In this document: positions 24,668-33,855 of the stretch, in pieces
Numbering within the stretch: the first letter of the stretch is position 1
Layout of the letters: each line of letters opens with the position of its first letter
Source of the DNA: Hymenobacter sp. H14-R3
GTDB lineage: Bacteria; Bacteroidota; Bacteroidia; Cytophagales; Hymenobacteraceae
Direction of reading: 5' to 3'
DNA length: 64,000 nucleotides
Assembly (NCBI RefSeq): GCF_030063445.1
Contig: NZ_JASITD010000001.1
Location: 310,001 to 374,000, forward strand
The notes under the pieces: model-generated
What the model was told of the DNA's origin: nothing
The model's database searches: none
The model's input: the letters and a program-made list of their open reading frames with translations, nothing else
Made by a program: the position numbers and the translations under genes

Positions 24668-25909
24668 ATGAGTTTATTTTCTTTTTCAGCAGCGCTACTA
24701 ACCCTGGCGGCCCTTTTTTCTTATTTGAACACCCGTTTTTTTCGCCAGCCGGCGGGCATTATGTTTCTGCTGCTGGGTGTGGTAGCGGCGGTGGGTGTGT
24801 TGGCCGGGGGCGGCATTGTGCCAGGCTTTACCGGGGCCGTGCGGGCCACGTTGGTGCAGTTCGATTTCACGGAGTTTTTGATGGGCTCGGTACTGAGCTT
24901 CCTGCTCTTCGCCGGCTCGCTGCACGTGCGGGTGGAAGCCCTGAAGGAGGTTTGGCGCAGCATTGCCGCTTACTCCACGCTGGGCGTATTGCTGGCTACG
25001 GCGCTGGTGGGCCTGGGCACCTTTGGGCTGCTGAACCTGGCCGGGGTGCACTTGCCCCTGCTGCCCTGCTTGCTGTTTGGGGCCCTCATTGCGCCCACCG
25101 ACCCCATTGCGGTGCTCGGCATTCTCAAAACTACTGACCTAGACAAGAACATTGAAACCAACCTGGCCGGCGAGTCGCTCTTCAACGATGGCTTTGGGGT
25201 AGTGGTATTCGTGACCCTGCTGGAGCTGGCTACGCCGGGCAAAATGCCGAGCGCGGGCTCGGCCGCCTTGCTACTGCTGCGCGAGGCCGGGGGCGGGCTG
25301 CTGGCCGGGGCGGTGCTGGGCTACGTGGGCTACCGCCTCATTCGCACCGTTGACCACTTCCAAACCGAAGTAATGGTGACGCTGGCCCTGGTAATGGGTG
25401 GCTACGCGCTGTGCCACGCGCTGCACGTATCGGGGCCGCTGGCCATGGTGGTGGCGGGCCTGGCCATTGGCAACGTGAGCCGCAGCGAGAACGTGTCGGA
25501 CACCACCCGCGAGTACCTGGAGAAGTTTTGGGAGGCGCTGGATGAGGTGCTCAACGCCGTGCTCTTCGTGCTCATGGGCCTAGAGCTGGTCGTGATTGGC
25601 TTTAGCCCGTTTTACCTGGGGCTGGGGGTGGTGGCGGCCGTGCTGGCCCTACTGGTGCGCTACGTGGCGCTGGCGCTGCCCACGCGGCTGCTGGGCCTCT
25701 CGCGCCAGATGCCGCCGCGCACACTGATGATTTTGAGTTGGGGCGGGCTGCGCGGGGGCATTTCGCTGGCCTTGGCGCTGGGCCTGCCCGATAACCTGCA
25801 CCCCGAGGTGTTTGTGCCGATGACGTTTGCCGTGGTGCTGTTTTCAGCCGTGGTGCAAGGCCTCACGTTGAAGCACCTGTTGGGCTGGCTCACCCGCGTG
25901 CCCGCCTGA
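24668..25909 (+). CDS. CPA1-type Na+/H+ antiporter
   Basis: This 413-residue protein has about 12 membrane segments and the CPA1 core motifs: FLLFAGSLHV, PTDPIAVLGI and ESLFNDG. The Asp in the last motif is part of the conserved ND ion site. GGLRGGISLALAL is the late conserved arginine segment. It would swap Na+ (or K+) for H+ across the inner membrane. It lacks the long cytosolic tail of NhaP2/NHE types. It follows the ClC gene by 58 nt on the same strand, so co-expression is likely. Confidence 0.93.
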   Translation: MSLFSFSAALLTLAALFSYLNTRFFRQPAGIMFLLLGVVAAVGVLAGGGIVPGFTGAVRATLVQFDFTEFLMGSVLSFLLFAGSLHVRVEALKEVWRSIAAYSTLGVLLATALVGLGTFGLLNLAGVHLPLLPCLLFGALIAPTDPIAVLGILKTTDLDKNIETNLAGESLFNDGFGVVVFVTLLELATPGKMPSAGSAALLLLREAGGGLLAGAVLGYVGYRLIRTVDHFQTEVMVTLALVMGGYALCHALHVSGPLAMVVAGLAIGNVSRSENVSDTTREYLEKFWEALDEVLNAVLFVLMGLELVVIGFSPFYLGLGVVAAVLALLVRYVALALPTRLLGLSRQMPPRTLMILSWGGLRGGISLALALGLPDNLHPEVFVPMTFAVVLFSAVVQGLTLKHLLGWLTRVPA

Positions 25910-25954
25910 TGGGGCTCGTGGCTCCGTCGTTGCTCCTTATTTCCGTTTCTACCT

Positions 25955-26386
25955 ATGTCCCCCACCCACCACTACTTCTCTAATGCCGTTGGCTCGGTCG
26001 ATTACGTGCCCGACGGTGGCTACCTGTACCTGCACTGGTCGGGCGCGCCCATGACCGGGCCGGAGTTTCGAGCCCTTTACATTCACGCCCACAACCTGTT
26101 GCGGCGCTACCCGCTGCGCGGCATCCTGGCCGACCACCGCGCCATGCCCGTTGCCCCCACTGCAACGGACCGCGAATGGCTGCTAACTACTTGGCTGCCG
26201 GCCGTGCTGGCCGACACCCATTTTGAGCGCTATGCCGTGGTGCCGACCCTGGAGCCGGCGCATCGCCTGCACACGCCGGCCGTGGCCGAGCAGCTGCGCC
26301 AGCTGGTAACCACAGCCTTTTTTGAGGAAATACCTGCCGCCGCCAGTTGGCTGCGGGCCGTCCCGGAGGAGCCGACTCCCCTGTAA
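25955..26386 (+). CDS. Small protein, possibly SpoIIAA/STAS-like
   Basis: The 143-residue soluble protein has no signal peptide. Its pattern resembles SpoIIAA/STAS-like domains common in Hymenobacter: a short beta hairpin (YLYLHWSG), a helix (FRALYIHAHNLLRR), a central strand (GILADHRAM) and helices after it. That match is by general appearance only. The function is unknown. It sits 45 nt after the antiporter stop and 12 nt before the DUF389 start, so it probably belongs to the same operon and could be a cytosolic partner. Confidence 0.65.
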   Translation: MSPTHHYFSNAVGSVDYVPDGGYLYLHWSGAPMTGPEFRALYIHAHNLLRRYPLRGILADHRAMPVAPTATDREWLLTTWLPAVLADTHFERYAVVPTLEPAHRLHTPAVAEQLRQLVTTAFFEEIPAAASWLRAVPEEPTPL

Positions 26387-26397
26387 TTCATTGCCCG

Positions 26398-27783
26398 ATG
26401 CTGGCTACTCTTTGGCGCTTCCTGCGCACCCGTTTCCTGCTAACGGACGACATGGCCGAACCGGCCGAAATCCAGGCCGATGTGGAGGCCGGCATTGCCT
26501 TTCAGGGCACCAACCTGTGGGTTTTGATTTTTGCCATTCTGGTAGCTTCAGTGGGGCTGAACGTCAATTCTACGGCCGTCATTATCGGGGCCATGCTTAT
26601 TTCGCCGCTCATGGGCCCCATTGTGGGTATTGGCTACGGGGCGGCCACCATGGAGCTGGAGCTCATCCGGCGCGGGGCCAAAAGCCTGCTCACCGCCACC
26701 GTACTGAGTTTGGCCGTGTCGGCGCTCTACTTCCGCCTCACCCCCCTCACCGATGCGGGCTCCGAACTGCTGGGCCGCACCCACCCCACTACCTGGGACG
26801 TGCTTATTGCCCTGTTTGGCGGGGCGGCCGGGGCCATCGGCCTCACCCGGCGCGAGCACAGCAACGTGATTCCGGGCGTGGCCATTGCCACGGCCCTCAT
26901 GCCGCCGCTGTGCACGGCGGGCTACGGGCTAGCCACCGCGCACTGGGCTTATTTTGGCGGGGCCATGTATTTGTTTTCGATTAACTGCGTGTTTATCAGC
27001 GTGTCCACGTTTTTAGTTATTCAAATTCTGCCCCTGCCCCACCACGAGTTTGAAACGGCCCGCAGTGCGCGGCGCGTGCGCAATATCATCTGGACGCTGG
27101 CTTTGCTCACGGCCGCGCCCAGCGTGTACCTGGCCATTGGCATTGTGCGCGATGGCACCTTCACCCACAACGCCCAGCGCTTCGTGGATGAGCAGCTCAA
27201 TCTGCCCGGCACCTACGTTGTTACCTCGCGCATAGGGGCCACGGCGCGCACCGTTAACGTGCTGCTGGCTGGCCAGCAGCTCACTCCGGCCCAGCTGTGG
27301 ACCGCCCGTGCCACACTAGCAAAATACCGCCTCGATGGGGCCCAGCTCACTGTGCGCCAGGGCCTGGCCCGCGTGGACTCGGCCGATGCGCAGGCCCTGC
27401 GCGCCAGTGTGCTCGAAGACGTGCGCAGCCGCAACGAGCAAACCATGGTAGGCTACGAGGGCCGCCTGGTGCAGCTCCAGCAGCAGCTGGCCCAGGCCGA
27501 TAGCCTGGCCACCCCCAGCCTGCCCTCGGCCGCGGTGCTGCTGCGTGAGGTGCAGGCCGAGCACCCCGCCGTGCGCCAGCTGGGCCTGAGCCGCCTCGTG
27601 CGCCCCGCCGCCGACTCGCTACGGGCCGATACCACGGTGGTGGTGGCCTTGCGCGTGCGCCAGGCCTTGCCCACCGCCGAGCAGCAGCGCCTGGCCAATT
27701 GGCTGCGGGTGCGGGCCGGGGGCCGCCAACCCGTGCAGCTGCTCGTAACGGCCGATACCCCGGCTCGCGTGGCCAAGCGGTAG
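26398..27783 (+). CDS. DUF389 membrane protein with long C-terminal extension
   Basis: The ATG at 26398 gives 461 residues; the longer frame starts at a TTG inside the upstream gene. Residues ~35-230 are the DUF389 core with several membrane segments and the conserved runs NSTAVIIGAMLISPLMGPIV and GVAIATALMPPLCTAGYGL. After a last span (about 230-255) comes a ~200-residue soluble tail with a coiled-coil stretch (QLQQQLAQADSLATP) and a C-terminal region reminiscent of periplasmic alpha/beta domains. Function in the family is unknown. It is the last gene of a run with the antiporter and the small STAS-like protein. Confidence 0.85.
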   Translation: MLATLWRFLRTRFLLTDDMAEPAEIQADVEAGIAFQGTNLWVLIFAILVASVGLNVNSTAVIIGAMLISPLMGPIVGIGYGAATMELELIRRGAKSLLTATVLSLAVSALYFRLTPLTDAGSELLGRTHPTTWDVLIALFGGAAGAIGLTRREHSNVIPGVAIATALMPPLCTAGYGLATAHWAYFGGAMYLFSINCVFISVSTFLVIQILPLPHHEFETARSARRVRNIIWTLALLTAAPSVYLAIGIVRDGTFTHNAQRFVDEQLNLPGTYVVTSRIGATARTVNVLLAGQQLTPAQLWTARATLAKYRLDGAQLTVRQGLARVDSADAQALRASVLEDVRSRNEQTMVGYEGRLVQLQQQLAQADSLATPSLPSAAVLLREVQAEHPAVRQLGLSRLVRPAADSLRADTTVVVALRVRQALPTAEQQRLANWLRVRAGGRQPVQLLVTADTPARVAKR

Positions 27784-27849
27784 CGGGCAGCTTTTACCGG
27801 CAAAAATAAATCAAACTTATTGATTTCGAGAATTATAAGCAGTCTTTAT

Positions 27850-27886
27850 CGTTGGGCTTCTTGTTTAATACCCAACGCATTTTTTA
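27850..27886 (+). terminator. Terminator after the DUF389 gene
   Basis: CGTTGGG (27850-27856) pairs with CCCAACG (27871-27877), followed by CATTTTTTAT. Stem 7 bp, loop 14 nt. Confidence 0.6.
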
Positions 27887-27905
27887 TCAGTAACCTCTTC
27901 CTATT

Positions 27906-28216
27906 ATGAATACTTTCTTTTCCCTCGCTCTGGTTGCCGTGTTGGGACTAACGCTGCGCAGCTACTCGCTGGGCCACTCCGTCAGCAACGACTTGAAATC
28001 CAGTAGCCCCGCCGTGGCTAGCCAGGCCCAAAGGGTAGTTGACATCCGGCAGTAGGTAGATGCGCAGGTGAGAGAACTCAGCGACCATAAAGATGAGCTA
28101 AAAGACGCGCGAAAAGCCCCGGGACACTCGGTAAAGATAAAGGCGATGTTAAACAGCAGCAATGCAAGGCCCTAAAGCAGCAGCCCAATGGTGCCAGGCA
28201 AAACCTGAGGGGATAA
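27906..28216 (+). pseudogene. Decayed paralogue of the small lipoprotein at 29425
   Basis: An ATG at 27906 opens a 49-codon frame (MNTFFSLALVAVLGLTLRS start) that stops at TAG 28053-28055. The same frame then continues with helical sequence to a TAA at 28173. The segment DLKSSSPAVASQAQRV matches DLNSANPAVAGQARKV of the intact lipoprotein at 29425. A later piece, readable only in another frame (28178-28213, QQPNGARQNLRG), matches its QQLQGSQQNLDG. So there is at least one nonsense change, a frameshift and roughly 60 nt of extra sequence. The lipobox Cys is also gone. A small, truncated but expressed protein cannot be ruled out. Confidence 0.7.
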
Positions 28217-28374
28217 AAACTCAGGTGAAGATGTAATCGTAACCAAGCCATCCCTTGTTTTTTATTAAGGCGCGCCCAGCTGCGCGCCGCCGTGGCTCTC
28301 TGGCATGGCTACCCCAGGCAGAGCGGGCGTAACCTTAGTAGTCGCCGCCTAGCCCATCTCCTTTTACGCTATCA
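28217..28374. other. Intergenic spacer before the EEP gene
   Basis: 158 bp with no gene. It contains a GC-rich short palindromic run (GGCGCGCCCAGCTGCGCGCC around 28269) and no recognised promoter. Confidence 0.4.
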
Positions 28375-29367
28375 ATGAGGCACTTACTAACCGGGCTGCG
28401 CTACTTACTTGCTACCCTGAGCGCGCTGGTGCTGCTGCTAACCCTGGTTTCGGTGGTGCCGTCCACCAAATGGTGGGTGCAGGTGCTGGGCTTTCCCCGG
28501 TTTCAAGCGCTGGTGGTGCTGGCCGTATGCCTGCTGGGGTGGCTGGCCCTGAGCTGGCCCGCCCACCGGCGGGTACGCTGGGGGCTGCTGCTGGGGTGCG
28601 GCCTGGGGCTGGTGGTACAGGCTTCCTTTTTGTGGCCCTACCTGCCCTTTGCCCCCAAGGCCGTGCCCGCTGCCCCCGCCACTGCAACCACGCGGCTACG
28701 CATTTTGGTTATTAATGTGTTGATGACCAACCGCCAGGATGCCCGCCTGCGGCAGCTGGTGACCGATACCCGGCCCGACGTACTGCTGGCCCTGGAGCCC
28801 GATGACTGGTGGGCGCGGGCGCTGCGGCCCTTGCAGCCCAGCTACCCCTACCGCGTCGAGCTGCCCCGTAGCGATGCCTACGGCATGATACTTTACTCGC
28901 GCCTGCCGCTGGCCCACACGCAGGTGCAAAATCTGCTTCAGCACGGGGTGCCGTCCATTCGCACGCGGCTGCGGCTGCCCGATGGCCGCCAGGTCACGTT
29001 TCTCGGCATTCACCCCACGCCGCCCGTCCCCGATACCTACCCCGATGGCGTGGGCCTGCGCGGCGCGGCGCTTGAAAAAGTGACCAACCTAGTGCGGGAA
29101 AGTGAGCGGCCCGCCATCGTGGCCGGCGACTTCAACGACGTGAGCTGGTCGGGCACCATTCAGCAGCTCACCCACGCCGGCGAGCTGCACGACGTGAGCC
29201 GCGGCCGCGGCCTTTTCAACACGTTTGATGCCCGCTCGCACCTGGCCCGCTGGCCGCTCGACCACTTTTTTGTCAGCACGCCGTTTCAGGTAGTGGAGCT
29301 GAAGCGCCTGGCTGATGTGGGCTCCGACCACTTTCCGCTGTACATTGAGCTGGCTCTGCCTGATTAA
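28375..29367 (+). CDS. Membrane-anchored endonuclease/exonuclease/phosphatase (EEP) family protein
   Basis: The 330-residue protein has three hydrophobic segments in the first ~100 residues, then an EEP domain. Motifs are NVLMTN, LALEPDD (metal-binding Glu), GIHPTPP (His), VAGDFNDVSWS (catalytic Asp and Asn), WPLDHFFVS and GSDHFPL (Asp-His pair). EEP enzymes cleave phosphodiesters or phosphates in nucleic acids, lipids or phosphoinositides. The membrane anchor here suggests that the catalytic part acts at the envelope. The real substrate is unknown. It lies between the broken and intact copies of a lipoprotein gene. Confidence 0.9.
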   Translation: MRHLLTGLRYLLATLSALVLLLTLVSVVPSTKWWVQVLGFPRFQALVVLAVCLLGWLALSWPAHRRVRWGLLLGCGLGLVVQASFLWPYLPFAPKAVPAAPATATTRLRILVINVLMTNRQDARLRQLVTDTRPDVLLALEPDDWWARALRPLQPSYPYRVELPRSDAYGMILYSRLPLAHTQVQNLLQHGVPSIRTRLRLPDGRQVTFLGIHPTPPVPDTYPDGVGLRGAALEKVTNLVRESERPAIVAGDFNDVSWSGTIQQLTHAGELHDVSRGRGLFNTFDARSHLARWPLDHFFVSTPFQVVELKRLADVGSDHFPLYIELALPD

Positions 29368-29424
29368 TACATAATTACTTGATAAACAGACACTTACACA
29401 TTTACCTTCTTTAACCCACCAACC

Positions 29425-29709
29425 ATGACACCTCCTTTTTCCTTTGCTACGGCCCTGCTGCTGGCCAGCACCCTAGCTTTCACCGGCTGCCAATCGGCTC
29501 CCGAGGCCCCGGTAGCCGCCGACCTCAACTCGGCTAACCCGGCCGTGGCCGGGCAAGCCCGCAAAGTGCAGGAGCTATCCACCCAGATAGAGCGCCAGAA
29601 GGCCGTTATCGAAACCGAAAAAACCAAGCTCACGGCCCTGGAGCAGCAGCTGCAAGGGTCGCAGCAAAACCTGGACGGCATCAAGAAAGAGGTGCGGGCT
29701 AACCCGTAA
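29425..29709 (+). CDS. Small lipoprotein with coiled coil
   Basis: The 94-residue protein has a signal peptide ending in a lipobox (LAFTGC, Cys22). A short linker follows, then a predicted coiled coil from about residue 45 to 88 (VQELSTQIERQKAVIETEKT onward), rich in Glu, Lys and Gln. It should be anchored by lipid and extend into the periplasm. Murein lipoprotein-like spacing or a scaffold role is a guess. A decayed copy sits upstream at 27906, so this locus has been duplicated. It is convergent with the DUF3078 gene. Confidence 0.8.
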   Translation: MTPPFSFATALLLASTLAFTGCQSAPEAPVAADLNSANPAVAGQARKVQELSTQIERQKAVIETEKTKLTALEQQLQGSQQNLDGIKKEVRANP

Positions 29710-29718
29710 CGCCAGTAG

Positions 29719-30633
29719 CTACTTGGGCCGGTTGGCCGGGCGAGTGCGGTCAAACACGAGGCCCAGGGCCAGGTTTTGGCTGTATTGGAAGCCCTGGTCC
29801 TGGTTGTAGTCGTAGAGCGCAATGCCGCCCAGGCTCACGTTGAGCCAGGTATTGACCTTGGCCGTGAGGGTGAGGTCGAGGCGGTGCGAGGTATCGACCA
29901 GCCGGGGCCGGGCGTAGTCCACAAACAGCACGTAGCGCACCTTGAGGTCGGCATTGGGGCCCAGGGGCTGCTCTAGCTGCGCCAGGGCCTGAAAGCCAAC
30001 CTGCCAGAAGGTAGAATGGCCGGGCTTCACGCCGTAGATGGTGGTATCGGCCGGCAGGCGAAAGCGGTCGGGCTGGCGCACTATCGTCACGCGCGGGGCC
30101 ACCGGGGCCAGGCGCAGGTTGAACCGCTCATTGGGGTGAAACTCGGCCCCAAACGAGCTGGTGAGGTAGCCGGGGGCCAGAAAGCTGGAGATGAGCGTGG
30201 CGTAGCCATCGTCGGCGTAGTTGTAGCCGGGCGCGAACTGCGAGAGCAGGTTCAGGGCCGTGAACAGGCCCCACTTCTGGGTGAGGTCGTAGCCATACTT
30301 GGTGTCGAGGTAGAGGCGGTCGTTGGTTTTGCGGTAGCCCCCGCCCTCCCCCTGGGTGTACTGGCCGGCATACAGAAAATCGGCTTCCCCGTTCCAGTTG
30401 TGGTGGCCGCGCTGGTAGCGGGCCGTGCCATTCAACAACAGGCTGATACCCAGCGAGCTGGTGCCGCCACTTTTCCAGTTTTTTGAGAGCAGCGACTCGT
30501 TGGCGTTGAGGCCCGCCCGCAGGTGGGTAGCCCAGTAGCGAATGCTGTCGGCGGGCAGCGCGGCAGACGTAGCAGACTGGGCGGCGGCCGGCAGGGCCAG
30601 GGCCAGCAGCCCAAGGGTAAAGAGTTTAGGCAT
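29719..30633 (-). CDS. DUF3078 protein (outer-membrane or periplasmic)
   Basis: The ATG at 30633 gives 304 residues with a signal peptide (MPKLFTLGLLALALPAAAQS); the longer frame starts upstream without a credible signal. The sequence shows the DUF3078 pattern typical of Bacteroidota: NANESLLSKNWKSGGTSSLG, WNGEADFLYAG and DRLYLDTKYGYDL. Alternating aromatic beta strands continue to a C-terminal strand ending near LGLVFDRT, which suggests a beta-barrel. Function is unknown. A minus-strand TATCTTTA near 30710 may be its -7 box. Convergent with the lipoprotein gene, 9 nt apart. Confidence 0.85.
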   Translation of the reverse strand: MPKLFTLGLLALALPAAAQSATSAALPADSIRYWATHLRAGLNANESLLSKNWKSGGTSSLGISLLLNGTARYQRGHHNWNGEADFLYAGQYTQGEGGGYRKTNDRLYLDTKYGYDLTQKWGLFTALNLLSQFAPGYNYADDGYATLISSFLAPGYLTSSFGAEFHPNERFNLRLAPVAPRVTIVRQPDRFRLPADTTIYGVKPGHSTFWQVGFQALAQLEQPLGPNADLKVRYVLFVDYARPRLVDTSHRLDLTLTAKVNTWLNVSLGGIALYDYNQDQGFQYSQNLALGLVFDRTRPANRPK

Positions 30634-30894
30634 AGCGCAAAGCAGGCAAAACGGCGGGTGGCGGCCACCACAACGGGGCTGGCTCACAACCCCGTTGTGG
30701 GTGCGCCACTAAAGATACCGCCCCATAAATAGCAGGAAAAATACAACCTTTTCGCAGGGTTTTGGCTAAAAGGCTCAATAGTTCTTCATGCAGTCTCGAA
30801 CAGGCTATTTCTCAATTCTTTATTAGCTGCCTGGGGCCGCTGGCGGGCGGGCAAGCCATGCCGCGCCAGCATGCCCCCTTTACCCTCCCGAGTT

Positions 30895-31893
30895 ATGGAT
30901 TTTTCAATTGCCTGGCAAAAAATTGTGCAGATGGGCCGCGACTTTATGTCCCTGCTGCCCAATCTGCTCATCGGGATAGTCGTGTTTGTGGGGTTCATTT
31001 TTGTGGCGCGGGGCGTGCAGTCGCTGGTCGAGCGGCTGGTGCACAACCGGGGCCAGAGCCAGAGCTTGAAGCTGCTGCTGAGCCGGTTATCGTACGTAGC
31101 GGCGCTGATTCTCGGCATCCTGGTCACGGTTACGATTATGGTACCCGGCTTCACGCCGGCCAGCCTGCTGAGCGCACTGGGCGTGGGCGGCGTGGCCATT
31201 GGCTTTGCCTTCAAGGACATTTTTCAGAACTTCCTGGCCGGCATTCTGCTGCTGATTACGGAGCCGTTCAAAATCAACGACCAGATTCAGTACAAGGACT
31301 TTGAGGGTACCGTCGAAACGATTCAGACGCGGGCCACTACCATCAAAACCTACGATGGCCGCCGGGTAGTTATCCCGAATGCTGAGCTGTTTATCAACGC
31401 CGTAACCGTGAATACGGCCTACGAAATGCGCCGCCTGCAATACGACATTGGGATTGGCTACAGCGACGATATTGGCGAGGCCCGCAAGCTCATAGTGGCG
31501 GCCATACGCAGCGTAAATGGCGTGCTGGCCGACCCCGCGCCCGAGGCGCTGGTGGTAGACCTGGCCGGCAGCAGCGTCAACATCCGCGCCCGCTGGTGGA
31601 TTAACCCACCCCGCCGCGCCGACATTATGGGCGCGCAGGACCTGGTACTGGAGGCCATCAAAAACACGCTCACCGCCCACGGCATCGACCTGCCATTCCC
31701 CACGCAGCAAATATTGCTGCACGACCAGACGGAGGTGACCGACGGCGACCGCAAGAGCCAGCGCGAAGGCTGGCCCGCCGGCAAGAGCGAAGTGCCCCAG
31801 TCGCGGGCCGCCGCGCAGCAGGAGCACCGAGCGGCTGCGGCCGCGCAGCGGGGCGCCGAAACGCCCGCTAGCCAGGCGGCACCGGCGGAATAG
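30895..31893 (+). CDS. Small mechanosensitive channel (MscS family)
   Basis: The ATG at 30895 (MDFSIAW) gives 332 residues. Three membrane segments precede the MscS pore helix and domain: LLSALGVGGVAIGFAFKD, then FQNFLAGILLLITEPFKIND and IPNAELFINAVTVN. The C-terminal ~60 residues are a charged, Ala- and Gln-rich tail (AAAQQEHRAAAAAQRGAE) unlike E. coli MscS. It should open on membrane stretch and release solutes during osmotic downshock. Its last 26 nt overlap the 3' end of the second MscS gene on the opposite strand. Confidence 0.92.
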   Translation: MDFSIAWQKIVQMGRDFMSLLPNLLIGIVVFVGFIFVARGVQSLVERLVHNRGQSQSLKLLLSRLSYVAALILGILVTVTIMVPGFTPASLLSALGVGGVAIGFAFKDIFQNFLAGILLLITEPFKINDQIQYKDFEGTVETIQTRATTIKTYDGRRVVIPNAELFINAVTVNTAYEMRRLQYDIGIGYSDDIGEARKLIVAAIRSVNGVLADPAPEALVVDLAGSSVNIRARWWINPPRRADIMGAQDLVLEAIKNTLTAHGIDLPFPTQQILLHDQTEVTDGDRKSQREGWPAGKSEVPQSRAAAQQEHRAAAAAQRGAETPASQAAPAE

Positions 31894-33460
31894 TGCTGCC
31901 CGCCTCGGCCCCGGTGCGCATGGCGCGGTAGTGGGGCGACATAATTTCGACTCCGGCGCGGGCAAACGCATCCTGAATGTGCTGGTGCAGCAGCGAATAC
32001 AGCCCGGCCTGGCGGTGCGGCAGCTGGGTGTAGGCATTGAGCTGGTAGGCAACGTAAAAATCGTCGAGGCTGGTTTGCAGCACGAAGGGAGCGGGGATGG
32101 CCTCTACGCCCTCGGTGGCGCGGGCGGCGGCCAGCAGCAGCGCGTGCACCTGCGGCCAGGGCACGTCGTAGCCGATGGTGATGGTGGTGTGCAGCACCAG
32201 CCCCTCGTGGCTGGCGGCGGCGCTGTAGTTGACGGTGTGGCCCGAGAGGATGTTGGAATTGGGGATAGTTACGTCCTCGTTTTTGGTGGTGCGCACGCGC
32301 GTTACCAGCAGCGTTTTTTCGAGCACGTCGCCCGTTATTTCCCCTATTTTCACCCGGTCGCCCACCTTGTAGGGCCGCATGTAGGTGATGACGATGCCGG
32401 CAATAACGTTGCCAATGGCCGAGGTAGAGCCAAAGGAAATAATGAAGCCCAGCAGCACCGAAACCCCCTGAAAAACCGGCGAATCGGACCCGGGCAGGTA
32501 AGGGAAAATGACGATGAACATAAACACGTAGAGCGCAAAGCGCAACAGGTTGAAGGTTGGCAGCGCCCAATCGGGGTAAAAGCCGTCGACAACCAGCTTG
32601 CCCGCCGCCACCTCGCCCGCCAGAAAGCGCAGGAAGCGCACCGCGTAAGTTGTGAAAAAGTATATCACAATGATAGTGAGCATGTTAGGCACGTAGTATA
32701 CCACACTCAGTACCACGCGCTGCACCGGCCCCAGCACGTAGCCCAGCAGCTTGCGCGAGATGCCCTCCGTCCACGGAAACAGCCCAAACAGCACCGGCAG
32801 CGCCAGGTACAGCGTGAGCACCACCAGCGCCAGGCGCAGCAGCTTGAGGGCCGTGCGCAGCACTTCCAGTTGCCGCTCCTGGGTCAGCAGCTCGTAGCCA
32901 TTGATGCGCCAGGGCTTGAGCGGACTACCGCGCCAACGCAGAATACGCTGATTGATAGTGCGAAAGAAGCGGTTTAGCCCGTATATCAGGCCCACCAGCA
33001 TCACGATTGTGAGCGCGGCCAGGCCCCCGCGCTTCAGTAGCTCGGGCAGGCTGTTGGCCTGCCGGGCCGCTACCAGATGGGTGCGCAAAATGGCCAGGTA
33101 CTTTTGGGCCACGGCCGGCCGGGCAAGGCCCAGGGCCTGCGCTTCGGCCACCCCAACGCTGAGTAGCTGCTGGTCGCCATACACGATTTCCGAATCCTGC
33201 TCGGCATCGACCACGAGCAGCGAGTCGGGCGTGAACAACGGGGCTTTCAGCAGGCCATCGAGCCGGCGCTGAATGGCATCGGCCCGCTCCTTTGGCCCGA
33301 AGGAGCCTACCCGGCCATAAACCCGAAACAGGGTATCGGCCGGGGGCAGCACCACGGCGGCTCCGGTGGAAGGGGCCGTGGCCAAAGAATCGGACACTTG
33401 CGCAGCCGCTTGCAGGCAAAACAGCAGCATGCCCAGGCAAAATAGAAATCGGAACCTCAT
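31868..33460 (-). CDS. Large MscS-family channel with periplasmic N-domain
   Basis: The ATG at 33460 gives 530 residues with a signal peptide (MRFRFLFCLGMLLFCLQAAA). A ~130-residue periplasmic domain follows, then five to six membrane segments, then an MscS core: FGSTSAIGNVIAGIVITYMR, PYKVGDRVKIGEITG and TIPNSNILSGHTVNYS. The N-terminal layout resembles YnaI/MscM-like large channels. It likely has a different tension threshold or gating input from the small channel encoded tail-to-tail with it. The extreme C-terminus is Pro- and Gly-rich. Exact start is supported by the signal peptide. Confidence 0.9.
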   Translation of the reverse strand: MRFRFLFCLGMLLFCLQAAAQVSDSLATAPSTGAAVVLPPADTLFRVYGRVGSFGPKERADAIQRRLDGLLKAPLFTPDSLLVVDAEQDSEIVYGDQQLLSVGVAEAQALGLARPAVAQKYLAILRTHLVAARQANSLPELLKRGGLAALTIVMLVGLIYGLNRFFRTINQRILRWRGSPLKPWRINGYELLTQERQLEVLRTALKLLRLALVVLTLYLALPVLFGLFPWTEGISRKLLGYVLGPVQRVVLSVVYYVPNMLTIIVIYFFTTYAVRFLRFLAGEVAAGKLVVDGFYPDWALPTFNLLRFALYVFMFIVIFPYLPGSDSPVFQGVSVLLGFIISFGSTSAIGNVIAGIVITYMRPYKVGDRVKIGEITGDVLEKTLLVTRVRTTKNEDVTIPNSNILSGHTVNYSAAASHEGLVLHTTITIGYDVPWPQVHALLLAAARATEGVEAIPAPFVLQTSLDDFYVAYQLNAYTQLPHRQAGLYSLLHQHIQDAFARAGVEIMSPHYRAMRTGAEAGSTIPPVPPG

Positions 33461-33855
33461 GAAAAAAACAGGAATGAAGCGCTTGGCGAACAGCAATGCT
33501 GGCCAAAGGCAGCGGGGAAGATAAAACGGCTACGTATGGAAGCGGCAAGCAAAGCCTGGTTAATTATCACTCATAATAGTTAACTACCTTATTTATAACA
33601 CTTTATAAGCACGTGCCAACTAGTGCAGATGCAGCGGCAGCCGATTTGAAAGCAGCCCACCAGCTGGCGCGTGCGCTGCGGGCGGGCCAGGGAAAGCCCA
33701 CTGGCGGCGGGCGCACTTTTGAAGCAGGGCAGGGCGTTGCCATCGGGTTGGAGCCACAACAAAGCCCCGGCTGAAACCTGCTCTGTAAACAGCTATTTTA
33801 CAAGCGTTTGCAGAGCAGGCTTCAGCCGGGGCTTGGCATTGCCAGGCGGTGGCTT
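33461..33855. other. Intergenic region between GH15 and MscS genes
   Basis: About 395 bp. It holds the promoter side of the large MscS gene (AT-rich around 33550-33610) and the palindrome at 33762-33834 near the GH15 stop. No gene seen; an 86-codon frame at 33671 runs through the palindrome and looks accidental. Confidence 0.5.
33762..33834. repeat. Imperfect 29-bp palindrome downstream of the GH15 gene
   Basis: Arms 33762-33790 and 33806-33834 match at 27 of 29 positions, with a 15-nt AT-rich loop. The arm core is AAGCCCCGGCTGAA and CCTGCTCTG. It lies 22 nt past the GH15 stop and could end its transcript. Confidence 0.85.

Noticed and set aside
27906..28055. TAG at 28053 as a recoded (read-through) codon
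   Set aside because: A separate frame change is also needed to match the paralogue downstream, and the lipobox is lost, so simple decay explains it better.
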